A stretch of 53,297 nt of DNA from Methanobacteriota archaeon (GTDB taxonomy: Archaea > Thermoplasmatota > Poseidoniia > Poseidoniales > Thalassarchaeaceae). A program made the position numbers and the translations under genes. The notes under the pieces were generated by a model. That model was given only the letters and a program-made list of their open reading frames with translations. It did no database searches and had not been told where the DNA came from. Location: positions 1 to 53,297 of the forward strand of contig JAAZXW010000019.1 in the NCBI GenBank assembly GCA_014239955.1. Reading direction: 5' to 3'. Shown one piece after another: positions 17,539 through 26,657 of this stretch (position 1 is its first letter; each line of letters starts with the position of its first letter).

Positions 17539-20500
17539 ATGCCAGAAATAACGTATGTCTCAGAACTTTCCGAGACCGAAGATATTCTGAGCAAACTCTC
17601 ACCCCCGGTGCGGAATTGGTTCCAAGATAAATTCCCCGATTTCACAGAGCCTCAGAAAGTTGCCATTCCCCAGATACTAGCGGGCGAGCATCTACTTCTA
17701 TGCTCTCCAACAGGTTCTGGGAAGACGTTGACGGCATTCCTTTCGATAATTGACGACTTGGTTCGCAAATCTCTGAAAGGCACGCTTCCAGACACCGTAC
17801 AATGCATCTACATCTCCCCAATTAAAGCCTTAGCAAACGACATTCAGAAGAATCTTATTGGCCCTCTTACCGAAATAAAGGAAAGATTCCTACCAGGCAG
17901 GGCACAGGAGATCAAAGTTGGACTTAGAACTGGGGACACTCCGAGGAATGAACGCGAGAGGATGCTCAGAAAACCCCCTCATATCCTTATCACGACACCT
18001 GAATCATTGGGTCTCGCCCTTGCATCGAAGAGGTTCCGTCCGCTTCTGAATGACTTGAAGTGGTTGATTGTTGACGAGATGCATTCTTTAGTTCCCTCAA
18101 AAAGAGGAACTCACCTTTCTCTGAGCCTAGCACTAATGGACTCAGTAGTGGATTCTGACGTGCAGAGGATTGGAATCAGCGCAACAATGGAGCCACTTAA
18201 CGAAGTTGCCGAGTTTCTAGTTGCCAGCGATTCTCGAGAAGACGACGGGGATCATCAGAGAGTCTCTATAGCTAAGATATCAGGGTCCAGGAAACTGGAT
18301 CTCGACATCATACTTCCTACACCAAGATTCACATCTATCCCAGTGAAGGAGGTTCTAGATCACAATATTGACAGAATCAAGGAACTGGTAGAGGCCCATA
18401 CTACAACACTGGTTTTCGTAAATACAAGGAATATGACCGAGACATTCGTCCAACGGCTCAAAGTTGCAGGTGTGGCCGGTGTCGAGGGTCACCATGGTTC
18501 TATGGACAAATCTATCCGACTAGATGTCGAGCAGAGGCTCAAGGATGGAAAACTGAGATGCGTGGTATCTTCTTCGAGCTTGGAAATGGGGATTGATATC
18601 GGTTCAGTGGACCTGGTAATCCAAGTTGGATCCCCCGGTTCCATAGCCACCGCACTTCAGAGGATTGGCAGGGCTGGTCACCAAGTAGGGGGCCTGCCCA
18701 GAGCCAGGTTCCTGCCCACTTCATCCCATGATTTACTGGAGATCGTGGCGCTTCAGAACGGAATACTTTCGGGGAATATGGACTTGCTCAAGTTCCCTCA
18801 GAATTCCCTCGACGTCCTAGCCCAGTTCCTGATTGGATTGACTATTATCAGGGAATGGGACATAGATGAAGCATTCGCGCTCGTACAAGCCTCTTGGCCA
18901 TATCGTAATCTTCCGGAACCTGACTACATCGAAGTCCTCGATCTCCTGGAAGAAGAGAGGCGAATCTGGGTCGACTGGGAGGAGAATCGTTTCGGAAAGA
19001 GGGGCTACGCCCAGATGATTTACTATACCAATATTGGGACCATAGCTCCTGACAATAACTACCTAGTTTTCACTTCTGATGGTACTCTCGTTGGACAGCT
19101 TTCTTCCTCATTCGTTTCCAGTATGAGGAACGGAGACGTCTTCCTTCTAGGGGGTTCGACATATAGGGTCGCCAACGTAATAGGGACCAGGGTGAATGTC
19201 ACCCCTGCAACTGGATTCAGACCGACTATTCCATCTTGGACGGGTGAAGCGATGAGCAGAACTAGCGAACTAAGCAATGAGGTTCTCAGTTTATTGAGTC
19301 TCCTTTCTGTCCAATATCGGACAGGTCGGTCGATCACTCCTTTCCTAGTGGACGTATTGGGCCTCAATAGACCAGTAGCAAACGCATTAACCCAGTTCCT
19401 CGATGAGCACTCGGCTACAACCTTCCAAGTCCCATCTCAGGACCGAATTCTCGTTGAGCAAGTAGAAGCACCACTTCCAACCTATGTCGTAACTACTTGC
19501 AGAGGACGTGCATTCAATCTTGCACTGGGGTATCTGTTTGCAGGTATGGCAACCAGAGATGAGATCATCGTGCACGAACTGTCCTTCGATGAGAACGGCT
19601 TCATGGCAAAATTGAGTCACGAGGTAGAGGTTTCGTTAATTCCGGAGGTTTTCCGTGGGAGGGGAAGTGAGGAAATCCTGAACAAGTACCTGATTGACTC
19701 GCAACTATTTGCAAAACGGTTTCGAGAGGTCTCATCCAGGAGTATGCTCAATCCCCGTAGAATTGGAGCCGAAGAAGTTAGCCCGAAGCAATACCAAGTC
19801 AAAGCAGAGCAAATAATGAATCGTCACAGGAAGATGGATGAATCAGTAATTGTGAGGGAGGCGATGAATGAGATTCTCACCACTGACTTGGGGATGGACC
19901 AACTCAGGCAATTCATGGAAAGGATGGATAGCGAGGACGTCCGAATTGTCCATCGTAGGGTCAAGATTCCTTCTCCTTTGGGGCTGACTCTCTTCATGTC
20001 CTCATTCGAAGACTTGCTTTCCCTCCGAACCAGGGCCTATCTGATCAAGGATGTTGACCCGGAGATCCTGAGGCGCCTACTCGGAGCAAGATCTCTCGCA
20101 ACCGAACTCGACAAAGAAAAACTGGGCGATTACTATCAATCGAAGGTGTCGGTGCCGACCAATGCCACTGAACTGCTTAGGCTGATGGACATGGGGGGTG
20201 GATTAGAGAGGCAGCTCACGCACCCGTTGTACAGCGACAAACTCAAGGATATAGAATTCGAAACCCTGCGTTCATGGGTTCACGAACTAGCGGAGAGGGA
20301 CCTGATTACCAAGGTTCGTGGAACCGGCCTCGAAAAGATCGATGGAAAGTGGTTCTCGATGAGGATGACCGAAGTGCACGGCACCCTCGGATGTCTAGCA
20401 GTAGCTGGGGCGGCTGAGATGAATGATCTCAGAGAACTATACACTGGCGGTCTGACTTACGAGATTGGTGAAGGCTATGTGGGGGGAGATCCATCCAATT

Positions 20501-22836
20501 GGAAGAAAAAATCCCTTTCCGACCCAATGGACTGCCTGAGGCTCAAGCTCCTCGATATGTTAGGATCAGAGGGGCCGCAGACCATAGAATCACTCAGTGG
20601 CCGGCTGCCGTTCCCATCTGCCCAGGTAGAGTCGGTTCTACAGGAGCTCGAGATGCGCAATCTAGTCTCAATTGGCTTCTTCACACAAACAGACGAGGGA
20701 GAGTTCATTCTCAGAATCGATGAATACAGGATTACTGGAGGGGAATTCAATGTCATCGACTATCGAACACTCCAGACTTTGATTCTAAACAAGTCCTTCT
20801 CGAAGTTCGAGGAGCCAACCGATGCAATCCGTAATCTGACCTTCGTGCAGAGGCGAGAAGAGCTACTGCATAGGGTCGAGAACTATAGATTCCGTGATTG
20901 GAAGGACATTAAACACGACTCTGACATATACAATGGAAGGCTTCTTCACAATCGAGTCGGATACACACTCAGTGAAAAACTGCCAATGCTGATGGGTCTC
21001 CGGGGGGAGCCTTGGTTCGGGCCACTGGAAGAGGAACTGATAGAGAAGATACCCGAAGAGGGAATTTCCAGGAATGACCTATTCTCCGATTATCCGAAGG
21101 GGAAGGAGAATGTGCATATTCAGAGGAGTCTGAAGTCGGCCCTGTCGAACATGGAAAGGCAACTAGTCGTGGCAAAGCAATTCATCGATGTCCCAAATAG
21201 GAAGAGGTCAATGGCCATATTCAAGAGGTTGCATGGGCGTATCAAACCCCTGCCATTCGACAAAGCACTATCTGAACTAATTGCCAGAATTGGGCCTGTT
21301 CGCTTACACACTCTGCGCTTATTCGTCTCCAGGCCTGTAGAGGAGCTGGCTGACACACTCCGTGAACTCGAGAGAAAGGGCTCAATTGCCAGGGTGGTAG
21401 CATTACAGCCCGACCCCACCGACTACTACTCGTCACATGAGGATGCAGAAAGCCTACTCTCTCCACTTCCGGAGGATAGGAAAATGCGTATTCTGGCCCA
21501 GTCAGACCCATTCAGCAGCCGTTTCATACAGGAGGTTCGCCTCCTCCTCAAGCAGGGATGGTACTATCCAGTATTCAAGGGAGTGGACCCAATTGGTCGC
21601 GTCCTTATGTTTGTGGTGAACGACTATCTCGAGATAAAGGACATCAACATCCCGCACTCATACCTAGACGACTTCAGGGAAACCTTTGGAGAACTGCTCG
21701 AGAACTACAGAGACCGACTCGTTGACGTTTCTGTACTCCATGCCTTCAATGGCGTTCCAGTCCATGACTGCGACGATAACATCCAGCAAATCCTATCTGA
21801 GTTGGGATTCTCCTCCATGGGCGACGGGGAGAGGTACATCAGAGGGGGTGTAGTTGAACCAAGATCGAGACAGGAGATCAATAGGATGCTGTTCTACCAT
21901 CATTCAATTCATCAGAATAGCAGGTGGGAAAACGAGACCCTCGCTCTTGAGAATGCAACAGAGCTCAGGGACGATTTCTCTCTCAGAGGGCGCTGTGAGA
22001 TGTTCAGGGTCAATCTCGATTCGATGGTAGCCGCTCACCAGTTGCATCAGGGCTCAAATCTTCGAGGCCATCTCGTTTGGGCTCGATATTCTCACTTCCA
22101 GAAATTACTCTCAATTAGAAACGTACCTACTGATCCCGAGGATGAGGAGATTCTCCAGTTCTTCAGAGATACAAACGATCCAGTCTTATTCATGGAGAGG
22201 AATGCAATGTCAAGGTCAGAGTTCCGTAAATTAGTGTCTCCTCTCGTGAGGAGCGGACATCTAATCCAAGACTACCGTGGGGGCTTCCGGACGGTCGAAC
22301 CGCCACAAAAAGTAGACTTGTGGGATGCCAAAAGATCCTATTTGCGGTCTCTGGTAGAAGATTACCCAGTAATCACACTCAAGCAAGTCGAGAGGTTGGC
22401 AGGGTCCTCTTTCGCACCTGAGGAGATTAGTGATGTAATGCATGACTTTGAGGACGATGGGACCCTGATCAAGGGATTCCTTGTAGATGATCTTCAGGAT
22501 ATCTGTTGGGGTCGACTGGATATGCTTGAGGGGATGAATCGAATTAGTCGAACTCGTGACTTGGTCATCCCCCCATCTGACCCTCTGATACACTATTTCG
22601 GAAGTATACTCAGGGAGAGATTCGGTTTTGGGTCTGCATACCTGGTCTTCCACAAGGAAGACCCAATCGCCGCATTCAAGGCCAATACTCGGAATAACAA
22701 GATCGAGCTAACTGACTTCGTCGGAGACTCGGAATTGGAGAAAGAGGCGATTCGAGTCATGAAGGAGTTCGCATGGGAGCACGATATGCCACTATCTGGA
22801 AAGCTATTCGACAGAATCAGGTCCAGAATTGTCTGA
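17539..22836 (+). CDS. lhr: Giant Lhr-type superfamily 2 DNA helicase with C-terminal extension
   Basis: From ATG 17539 the protein has 1765 residues. The helicase core shows Walker A SPTGSGKT (56-63), DEMH (179-182, the Lhr form of the DExH box), SAT (214-216) and motif VI QRIGRAGH (374-381), followed by the winged-helix and Lhr core regions to about 850. Archaeal Lhr-Core proteins end near 900 residues; this one carries about 900 more, comparable in plan to bacterial long Lhr, whose C-terminal part is built of winged helices and related to AlkZ-type DNA glycosylases. The last 100 residues (PPSDPLIHYFG, then FGFGSAYLVF and a basic strand) recall the closing part of AlkZ-like proteins. A repair role is inferred. 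The upstream in-frame extension to 17419 overlaps glyS and is rejected. The 3' end overlaps the convergent archaeosortase gene. Confidence 0.9.
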   Translation: MPEITYVSELSETEDILSKLSPPVRNWFQDKFPDFTEPQKVAIPQILAGEHLLLCSPTGSGKTLTAFLSIIDDLVRKSLKGTLPDTVQCIYISPIKALANDIQKNLIGPLTEIKERFLPGRAQEIKVGLRTGDTPRNERERMLRKPPHILITTPESLGLALASKRFRPLLNDLKWLIVDEMHSLVPSKRGTHLSLSLALMDSVVDSDVQRIGISATMEPLNEVAEFLVASDSREDDGDHQRVSIAKISGSRKLDLDIILPTPRFTSIPVKEVLDHNIDRIKELVEAHTTTLVFVNTRNMTETFVQRLKVAGVAGVEGHHGSMDKSIRLDVEQRLKDGKLRCVVSSSSLEMGIDIGSVDLVIQVGSPGSIATALQRIGRAGHQVGGLPRARFLPTSSHDLLEIVALQNGILSGNMDLLKFPQNSLDVLAQFLIGLTIIREWDIDEAFALVQASWPYRNLPEPDYIEVLDLLEEERRIWVDWEENRFGKRGYAQMIYYTNIGTIAPDNNYLVFTSDGTLVGQLSSSFVSSMRNGDVFLLGGSTYRVANVIGTRVNVTPATGFRPTIPSWTGEAMSRTSELSNEVLSLLSLLSVQYRTGRSITPFLVDVLGLNRPVANALTQFLDEHSATTFQVPSQDRILVEQVEAPLPTYVVTTCRGRAFNLALGYLFAGMATRDEIIVHELSFDENGFMAKLSHEVEVSLIPEVFRGRGSEEILNKYLIDSQLFAKRFREVSSRSMLNPRRIGAEEVSPKQYQVKAEQIMNRHRKMDESVIVREAMNEILTTDLGMDQLRQFMERMDSEDVRIVHRRVKIPSPLGLTLFMSSFEDLLSLRTRAYLIKDVDPEILRRLLGARSLATELDKEKLGDYYQSKVSVPTNATELLRLMDMGGGLERQLTHPLYSDKLKDIEFETLRSWVHELAERDLITKVRGTGLEKIDGKWFSMRMTEVHGTLGCLAVAGAAEMNDLRELYTGGLTYEIGEGYVGGDPSNWKKKSLSDPMDCLRLKLLDMLGSEGPQTIESLSGRLPFPSAQVESVLQELEMRNLVSIGFFTQTDEGEFILRIDEYRITGGEFNVIDYRTLQTLILNKSFSKFEEPTDAIRNLTFVQRREELLHRVENYRFRDWKDIKHDSDIYNGRLLHNRVGYTLSEKLPMLMGLRGEPWFGPLEEELIEKIPEEGISRNDLFSDYPKGKENVHIQRSLKSALSNMERQLVVAKQFIDVPNRKRSMAIFKRLHGRIKPLPFDKALSELIARIGPVRLHTLRLFVSRPVEELADTLRELERKGSIARVVALQPDPTDYYSSHEDAESLLSPLPEDRKMRILAQSDPFSSRFIQEVRLLLKQGWYYPVFKGVDPIGRVLMFVVNDYLEIKDINIPHSYLDDFRETFGELLENYRDRLVDVSVLHAFNGVPVHDCDDNIQQILSELGFSSMGDGERYIRGGVVEPRSRQEINRMLFYHHSIHQNSRWENETLALENATELRDDFSLRGRCEMFRVNLDSMVAAHQLHQGSNLRGHLVWARYSHFQKLLSIRNVPTDPEDEEILQFFRDTNDPVLFMERNAMSRSEFRKLVSPLVRSGHLIQDYRGGFRTVEPPQKVDLWDAKRSYLRSLVEDYPVITLKQVERLAGSSFAPEEISDVMHDFEDDGTLIKGFLVDDLQDICWGRLDMLEGMNRISRTRDLVIPPSDPLIHYFGSILRERFGFGSAYLVFHKEDPIAAFKANTRNNKIELTDFVGDSELEKEAIRVMKEFAWEHDMPLSGKLFDRIRSRIV

Positions 22837-23835
22837 GTCTTCAGCCAGAACAAGGCCACTAGCAAGAACCCCAGAAATAACCTTAGCCACATGAATTACT
22901 GGACTCAGTACCCTCATTACGTGCCTATGAAGCTCTGGCAGAAGATCGAACAGTGCTATTGCCATCAGGAACATTGCAAAAAGACTAGCCACCTTTGCAG
23001 CATAACTATGGGCAAAATCAAAGATCCCCATCCCCGATAGACTCCATCCTCGATAGGTGTCAGTAAGCCAGACAATTCCAGCATTCCTGAAAACGTTCAG
23101 AACGTGTATTGTTGGAATGGCAATCACCAGTGCCCTCGCACGCCTCTTCCAATGCACCGAATTTAGTGCCACAATAGCCCCAATGAAAACTGCCATTGAC
23201 TGCAGAGCAGAACACGCCAAAATGAATGCCACAATCGCCTCCCCTTCATCGTTAACCATGGGTGCGTAAAAGCCCCCTTCGCCCAGCGGTTCGCTCAGCA
23301 CAAATCGATTCCCTTCCCAATCAGATACTGGGATGGCAACCTCTCCGTGCCTCTCGATCATCATCGCACCAATATCGTAACCACCAAACCCTGCAAATTC
23401 TAGCATTAATTCGGCACTGACCGCGGTAAATTGGACGAATGCCATGTTGAGGTGTGGCACTCCGAAAACAATGTAGTAGGGAATCATGGACCAAACCACG
23501 AACCCCCTCAGCCACACTATCGTCTCATCGTTTTCTCCCTTGGTAGTCCACTCCCAATAGGAAATCGCAAGACCCGCTGGAAGGGCCCCGGCAGTCATGA
23601 ATATCAGAACAGGATCAGATATCTCTACGAAATGTCCCGAGTATAGGTAGAAGAAGAGACCAATTAATGGCCACGAGATCATGGCAGAGCCTTTCGCATA
23701 ACTCTCTGAATGTCGATGAAATGCAATTGCCATCAGGATCAACCCAAATGATCCGATCAATAGCTGCATGGTGACATCGGAGATTCCGAAACTACTGGCG
23801 AATGCGCCCACAACCGATGATATCGGGTCCTCCAT
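22804..23835 (-). CDS. artA: Archaeosortase (exosortase/archaeosortase family transpeptidase)
   Basis: A 343-residue polytopic membrane protein with about eight hydrophobic segments. The exosortase/archaeosortase catalytic set is visible and in order: Cys208 in FILACSALQSM, Arg250 in VLNVFRNAGI and His276 in FDFAHSYAAK, all at membrane borders. The spacing around the first two agrees with archaeosortase A, which cuts PGF-CTERM tails of surface proteins and allows lipid attachment. An extracytoplasmic loop of about 40 residues precedes the Cys. The best start is ATG 23835, preceded by ggaagtg; a GTG at 23841 adds two residues. A protein with a PGF-type tail is present at the left edge of the window. 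The 3' end overlaps lhr by 33 nt, convergent. The third catalytic residue may be Arg in relatives, so subfamily is less certain than family. Confidence 0.87.
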   Translation of the reverse strand: MEDPISSVVGAFASSFGISDVTMQLLIGSFGLILMAIAFHRHSESYAKGSAMISWPLIGLFFYLYSGHFVEISDPVLIFMTAGALPAGLAISYWEWTTKGENDETIVWLRGFVVWSMIPYYIVFGVPHLNMAFVQFTAVSAELMLEFAGFGGYDIGAMMIERHGEVAIPVSDWEGNRFVLSEPLGEGGFYAPMVNDEGEAIVAFILACSALQSMAVFIGAIVALNSVHWKRRARALVIAIPTIHVLNVFRNAGIVWLTDTYRGWSLSGMGIFDFAHSYAAKVASLFAMFLMAIALFDLLPELHRHVMRVLSPVIHVAKVISGVLASGLVLAEDSDNSGPDSVE

Positions 23836-23892
23836 GAGCACTTCCTTTCATCAACCCGTAAATAGGATGCCCCCTCCCGAACTACTGGAGAT

Positions 23893-24462
23893 ATGAGTTT
23901 CGACTTCACTGAATTCGCCGAGTCTTACGCTTCTTCACTAGTGGAGGCAATAGGGAAATTACCCGTTCCCAGGCTAGAAGAGTTCTGGAAGCTTGTCGAA
24001 AATGCACGCGACTCGGGCTCAACAGTACACTTCATTGGCAATGGTGGGAGTGCAGGAACCCCATCACATAGTGCAGGAGATTGGTCCAAGGAATTGACCC
24101 TCCGAACCATTTCTCATTCAGACAATTTATCCTCGCTGACCGCTTGGGCAAACGATACTGATTACGGGAACGTTTTCGTTGGCCAACTCTCTACTTTCAT
24201 CAAACCTGGAGACTTGGTAGTTGGGTTCAGTGGATCTGGTAACTCTGCAAATGTCATTAACGGGATCGAGTTCTCCAAGGAGAACGGCTGCAATACTGTT
24301 GCTATCACGGGAAACTACCGAGGTTTGGGGGGTGGTAAATTGGCCGAAATAGCTGAATTATGCATCTTAGTTCCTTCGCAATCAATGGAGAGGATTGAGG
24401 ATATGCAATTGATTATCAATCACATCATAAAAGAGGCAGTCAAGTCGAATAATGGGTTGTGA
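23893..24462 (+). CDS. gmhA: Phosphosugar isomerase, GmhA type (sedoheptulose-7-phosphate isomerase-like)
   Basis: A 189-residue SIS-domain protein. The signature GNGGSAGTPSHSAGDWSKE matches the GmhA substrate loop, and LTAWANDTDYGNVFVGQL with GFSGSGNSANV matches the second half of the active site. GmhA turns sedoheptulose 7-phosphate into D-glycero-D-manno-heptose 7-phosphate, the first step to activated heptoses. The next gene encodes a GmhB-like phosphatase and overlaps by 11 nt, which supports the heptose assignment. In archaea the end use is not established; glycosylation of surface proteins or lipids is a reasonable guess, helped by the adjacent, divergent archaeosortase. The ATG is preceded by ctggag. 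A gtaaat about 32 nt upstream may be the promoter. Confidence 0.85.
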   Translation: MSFDFTEFAESYASSLVEAIGKLPVPRLEEFWKLVENARDSGSTVHFIGNGGSAGTPSHSAGDWSKELTLRTISHSDNLSSLTAWANDTDYGNVFVGQLSTFIKPGDLVVGFSGSGNSANVINGIEFSKENGCNTVAITGNYRGLGGGKLAEIAELCILVPSQSMERIEDMQLIINHIIKEAVKSNNGL

Positions 24463-25108
24463 GAAAATGCTGCCACCTCATAGGCACGGTTCTCCACTCG
24501 AGGACCCATTAATTCTCACTGACTTGCCGGAACAGTCCGAGTGGCCCGGGAAAATTGCGTATCTTGATCGTGATGGGGTGCTGAACCGATGGAAGGATAG
24601 TTACGTGAATTCTCCCCAAGAGGTGGAACTACTCATTGGCTCGGGAAAGGCCATTGCCATTCTAAGAAGAATGGGTTTCAGGATTTGTGTAGTTACCAAT
24701 CAGTCCCCCATAGGAAGGGGCCGATGGGGGCATGATGTCCTCGAACAAATTAATGAGAAGTTGCAGGAGTTACTATTCAAAGAGGATCCCGATGCCGTAA
24801 TCGATCTGATTCTTTACAGCCCCTATTCCCCCTCCGACAAGTCTTGGTCTCGAAAGCCGAATCCTGGTATGCTAGAAGCAGGCCGACAACTTGTCAATAA
24901 TGCATACAGATCCCCTGGTAAGTCGAACAAACTCTCATTCGGCGATGATTGGATCGATCGTCCAAGTGAGTCTGAATCCATACTGGTCGGGGACAGGGAA
25001 TCAGACATTATCGCCGCAGAGAGATTCGGTGTCAGAGGAATCCTATGTGACTCAGAATCAGGGTTAGCATCCGTAATCGACGAGATTGCCTCCAGCAAAG
25101 AGAGGTGA
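24452..25108 (+). CDS. HAD phosphatase, GmhB/HisB-N type, lacking the usual zinc loop
   Basis: A 218-residue HAD-superfamily phosphatase. Motif I is YLDRDGVLNRW with the nucleophile and acid aspartates, motif II VVTNQSPIGRG, the Lys lies in SRKPNPGM, and motif IV is LVGDRESDIIAAERFGV. These are the marks of GmhB and of histidinol-phosphatase HisB-N. Most members bind zinc through Cys and His residues just before the RKP; here the loop reads YSPYSPSDKSWSRKP without any Cys or His. With gmhA overlapping upstream, removal of the C7 phosphate of heptose bisphosphate is the likely job. A heptokinase and nucleotidyltransferase are not in the window. The start may be ATG 24452 or ATG 24467. Histidinol phosphate is the alternative substrate. 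Confidence 0.75.
   Translation: MGCEKMLPPHRHGSPLEDPLILTDLPEQSEWPGKIAYLDRDGVLNRWKDSYVNSPQEVELLIGSGKAIAILRRMGFRICVVTNQSPIGRGRWGHDVLEQINEKLQELLFKEDPDAVIDLILYSPYSPSDKSWSRKPNPGMLEAGRQLVNNAYRSPGKSNKLSFGDDWIDRPSESESILVGDRESDIIAAERFGVRGILCDSESGLASVIDEIASSKER
25102..25108 (+). promoter_or_regulatory. Shine-Dalgarno site deciding the TTG start of tiaS
   Basis: Gaggtga ends 5 nt before a TTG at 25114 and includes the stop codon of the phosphatase gene. Starting at the TTG gives MKCRIGLDDTDH, the expected TiaS N-terminus. The GTG at 25105 lies inside the site and is less likely. Confidence 0.5.
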
Positions 25109-25113
25109 ACCCA

Positions 25114-26358
25114 TTGAAGTGCCGAATTGGTCTTGATGACACTGATCACATCGAGGTCGGTTGTACAACATCAAGTTTTGACCACCTTCTAACCGAAATC
25201 TGCGAGCGTATGGAGTGCCATATCGTCGAAAGAAGGCTCGTTAGGCTTTGGCCATTCGCCCATAGGCGAACCCGAGGCAACGGGGCATTGGGGGCAATTC
25301 TAGAAATTCCTGAGGATAGCGCAGAGCATCTGGAACAAATTTGCAACGATTGGTTCTCCAATTTGTTGGACGAAATTAGAGATTATCCATTTTCTGAAAT
25401 CAGAACATCGCCCTGTTTAGTGATTTCCTTCATGCCAGTTCCTAAGGATTGGTACTGGGACGCAGTTAGGAAAAATGTCGATTCTGATACATTGCTAGAT
25501 GAAGCCATCCAAAATGGAGTTATCGTGATTCGCTCGGATTCCACGTTCGGCGTAGTCGGGGCGTGCGCTGCCATTTCTTGGACCAACAACCACAACTCCT
25601 CATGGGAGCTAATTTCTTGGAGGGATAAATCGAGGGTAGGGACACCTAGGAAGGTCTCATCAGAATCTGTATCAGAGTTGGAAACTCAATTTCCAGAGAC
25701 TTTCTTGAATCGGGATCCCACCAAGGGAAAGAGCATGATTGCTCCTCGAACCCCATGCCCAGTTCTATACGGGATTCGTGGATCATCGTACACTGGTGTC
25801 GAAAAGGCACACCATTGGCTCCAATCTAGGGCTGACGTAGAGGAATGCCATTCTTTCGCCATTCATCGAACAAACCAGCTTAGTGATGACCACATTGCAT
25901 GCTCACTTTCTGGAGCTGTAGTCTCATTGCCGAAGGAGACTAGGGGCGGTCATGCATACATTTCTGTATTTTCTTCAGGGCAGGCAGTCAAGCTAGTTGC
26001 TTTCTCTGAGGGTGGACCAGTGAATAGACTCCTAAGGTCGCTTATTCCAGGGGATAGAATTACTTGGGCCGGTTTGGTTTCTCCCGACGGATCAACCCAT
26101 TTGGAGCGAATAAAATTGGATTTCGCAACAGCTAGGATCGTAGGAAGGCCTATTTGCTGCTCTAGGACAATGAGGAGCTCTGGGCATGGTCAAGGGATAC
26201 GCTGCCTGTCATGTGGTCGGATAGAGAGAAAATCATGGTATTGCACTGATTATGAGGGCACAATTGGAACTCCAGTGGGAGAGTGGCTGGAACCGTCGCC
26301 GTCTAATCGTAGACACCTATCTAGGCCCCTTTCACATGGTTTGCCGGGGACAAACTGA
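25114..26358 (+). CDS. tiaS: tRNA(Ile2) 2-agmatinylcytidine synthetase TiaS
   Basis: The 414-residue product opens with CRIGLDDTDHIEVGCTT, the TiaS signature with metal-binding aspartates. Further on are the kinase-like region with HRRTRGNGALG, an OB-fold part at about 265-345, and a C-terminal zinc ribbon (CLSCGRIERKSWYC). TiaS attaches agmatine to C34 of the tRNA-Ile(CAU) so that it reads AUA and not AUG. It uses ATP and is found only in archaea. The gene directly follows the heptose-type phosphatase gene, with a likely TTG start; translation appears coupled to the upstream stop. No functional link between heptose genes and TiaS is known to me. Confidence 0.92.
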   Translation: MKCRIGLDDTDHIEVGCTTSSFDHLLTEICERMECHIVERRLVRLWPFAHRRTRGNGALGAILEIPEDSAEHLEQICNDWFSNLLDEIRDYPFSEIRTSPCLVISFMPVPKDWYWDAVRKNVDSDTLLDEAIQNGVIVIRSDSTFGVVGACAAISWTNNHNSSWELISWRDKSRVGTPRKVSSESVSELETQFPETFLNRDPTKGKSMIAPRTPCPVLYGIRGSSYTGVEKAHHWLQSRADVEECHSFAIHRTNQLSDDHIACSLSGAVVSLPKETRGGHAYISVFSSGQAVKLVAFSEGGPVNRLLRSLIPGDRITWAGLVSPDGSTHLERIKLDFATARIVGRPICCSRTMRSSGHGQGIRCLSCGRIERKSWYCTDYEGTIGTPVGEWLEPSPSNRRHLSRPLSHGLPGTN

Positions 26359-26382
26359 AACGAGCCCCCCGAATCCCATGCC

Positions 26383-26619
26383 ATGGTCGGACCTAGCGAG
26401 CTATTGGCAGCATTTGTTATGATTGCGATTACAGGATACCTAGTGTGGACTGTTCTAGGGATTAGACAACGAAGGATGAAATTTGCAACTGATGGTGGTG
26501 ACGACTACAGTGGTGAAGCGAAGGAGCCCACTGCTTTGATAAATCCGGATGAAGAAGCCTTGGAAGATATGGGTCAGTTACTGGAACAGGCAGGATTCTC
26601 AATGCCAGAAGAAGAATAG
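26383..26619 (+). CDS. Small single-pass membrane protein, unknown function
   Basis: A 78-residue protein with one N-terminal hydrophobic segment (LLAAFVMIAITGYLVWTVLGI), a short basic patch (RQRRMK) and an acidic cytoplasmic tail. I do not recognise the family. It starts 24 nt after tiaS and is followed by another small membrane protein on the same strand 38 nt later, so the two may form a unit. No cysteine or motif points to a role. Confidence 0.6.
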   Translation: MVGPSELLAAFVMIAITGYLVWTVLGIRQRRMKFATDGGDDYSGEAKEPTALINPDEEALEDMGQLLEQAGFSMPEEE

Positions 26620-26657
26620 TCAGTAAGGATAATCCCTCTTGTGGACATGCGAGTAAT

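Noticed and set aside
23841-25108. A complete mobile glycan-synthesis island around the archaeosortase
   Set aside because: Only two sugar-phosphate genes are present, flanked by core genes (lhr, tiaS), with no glycosyltransferase, transposase or integration site.
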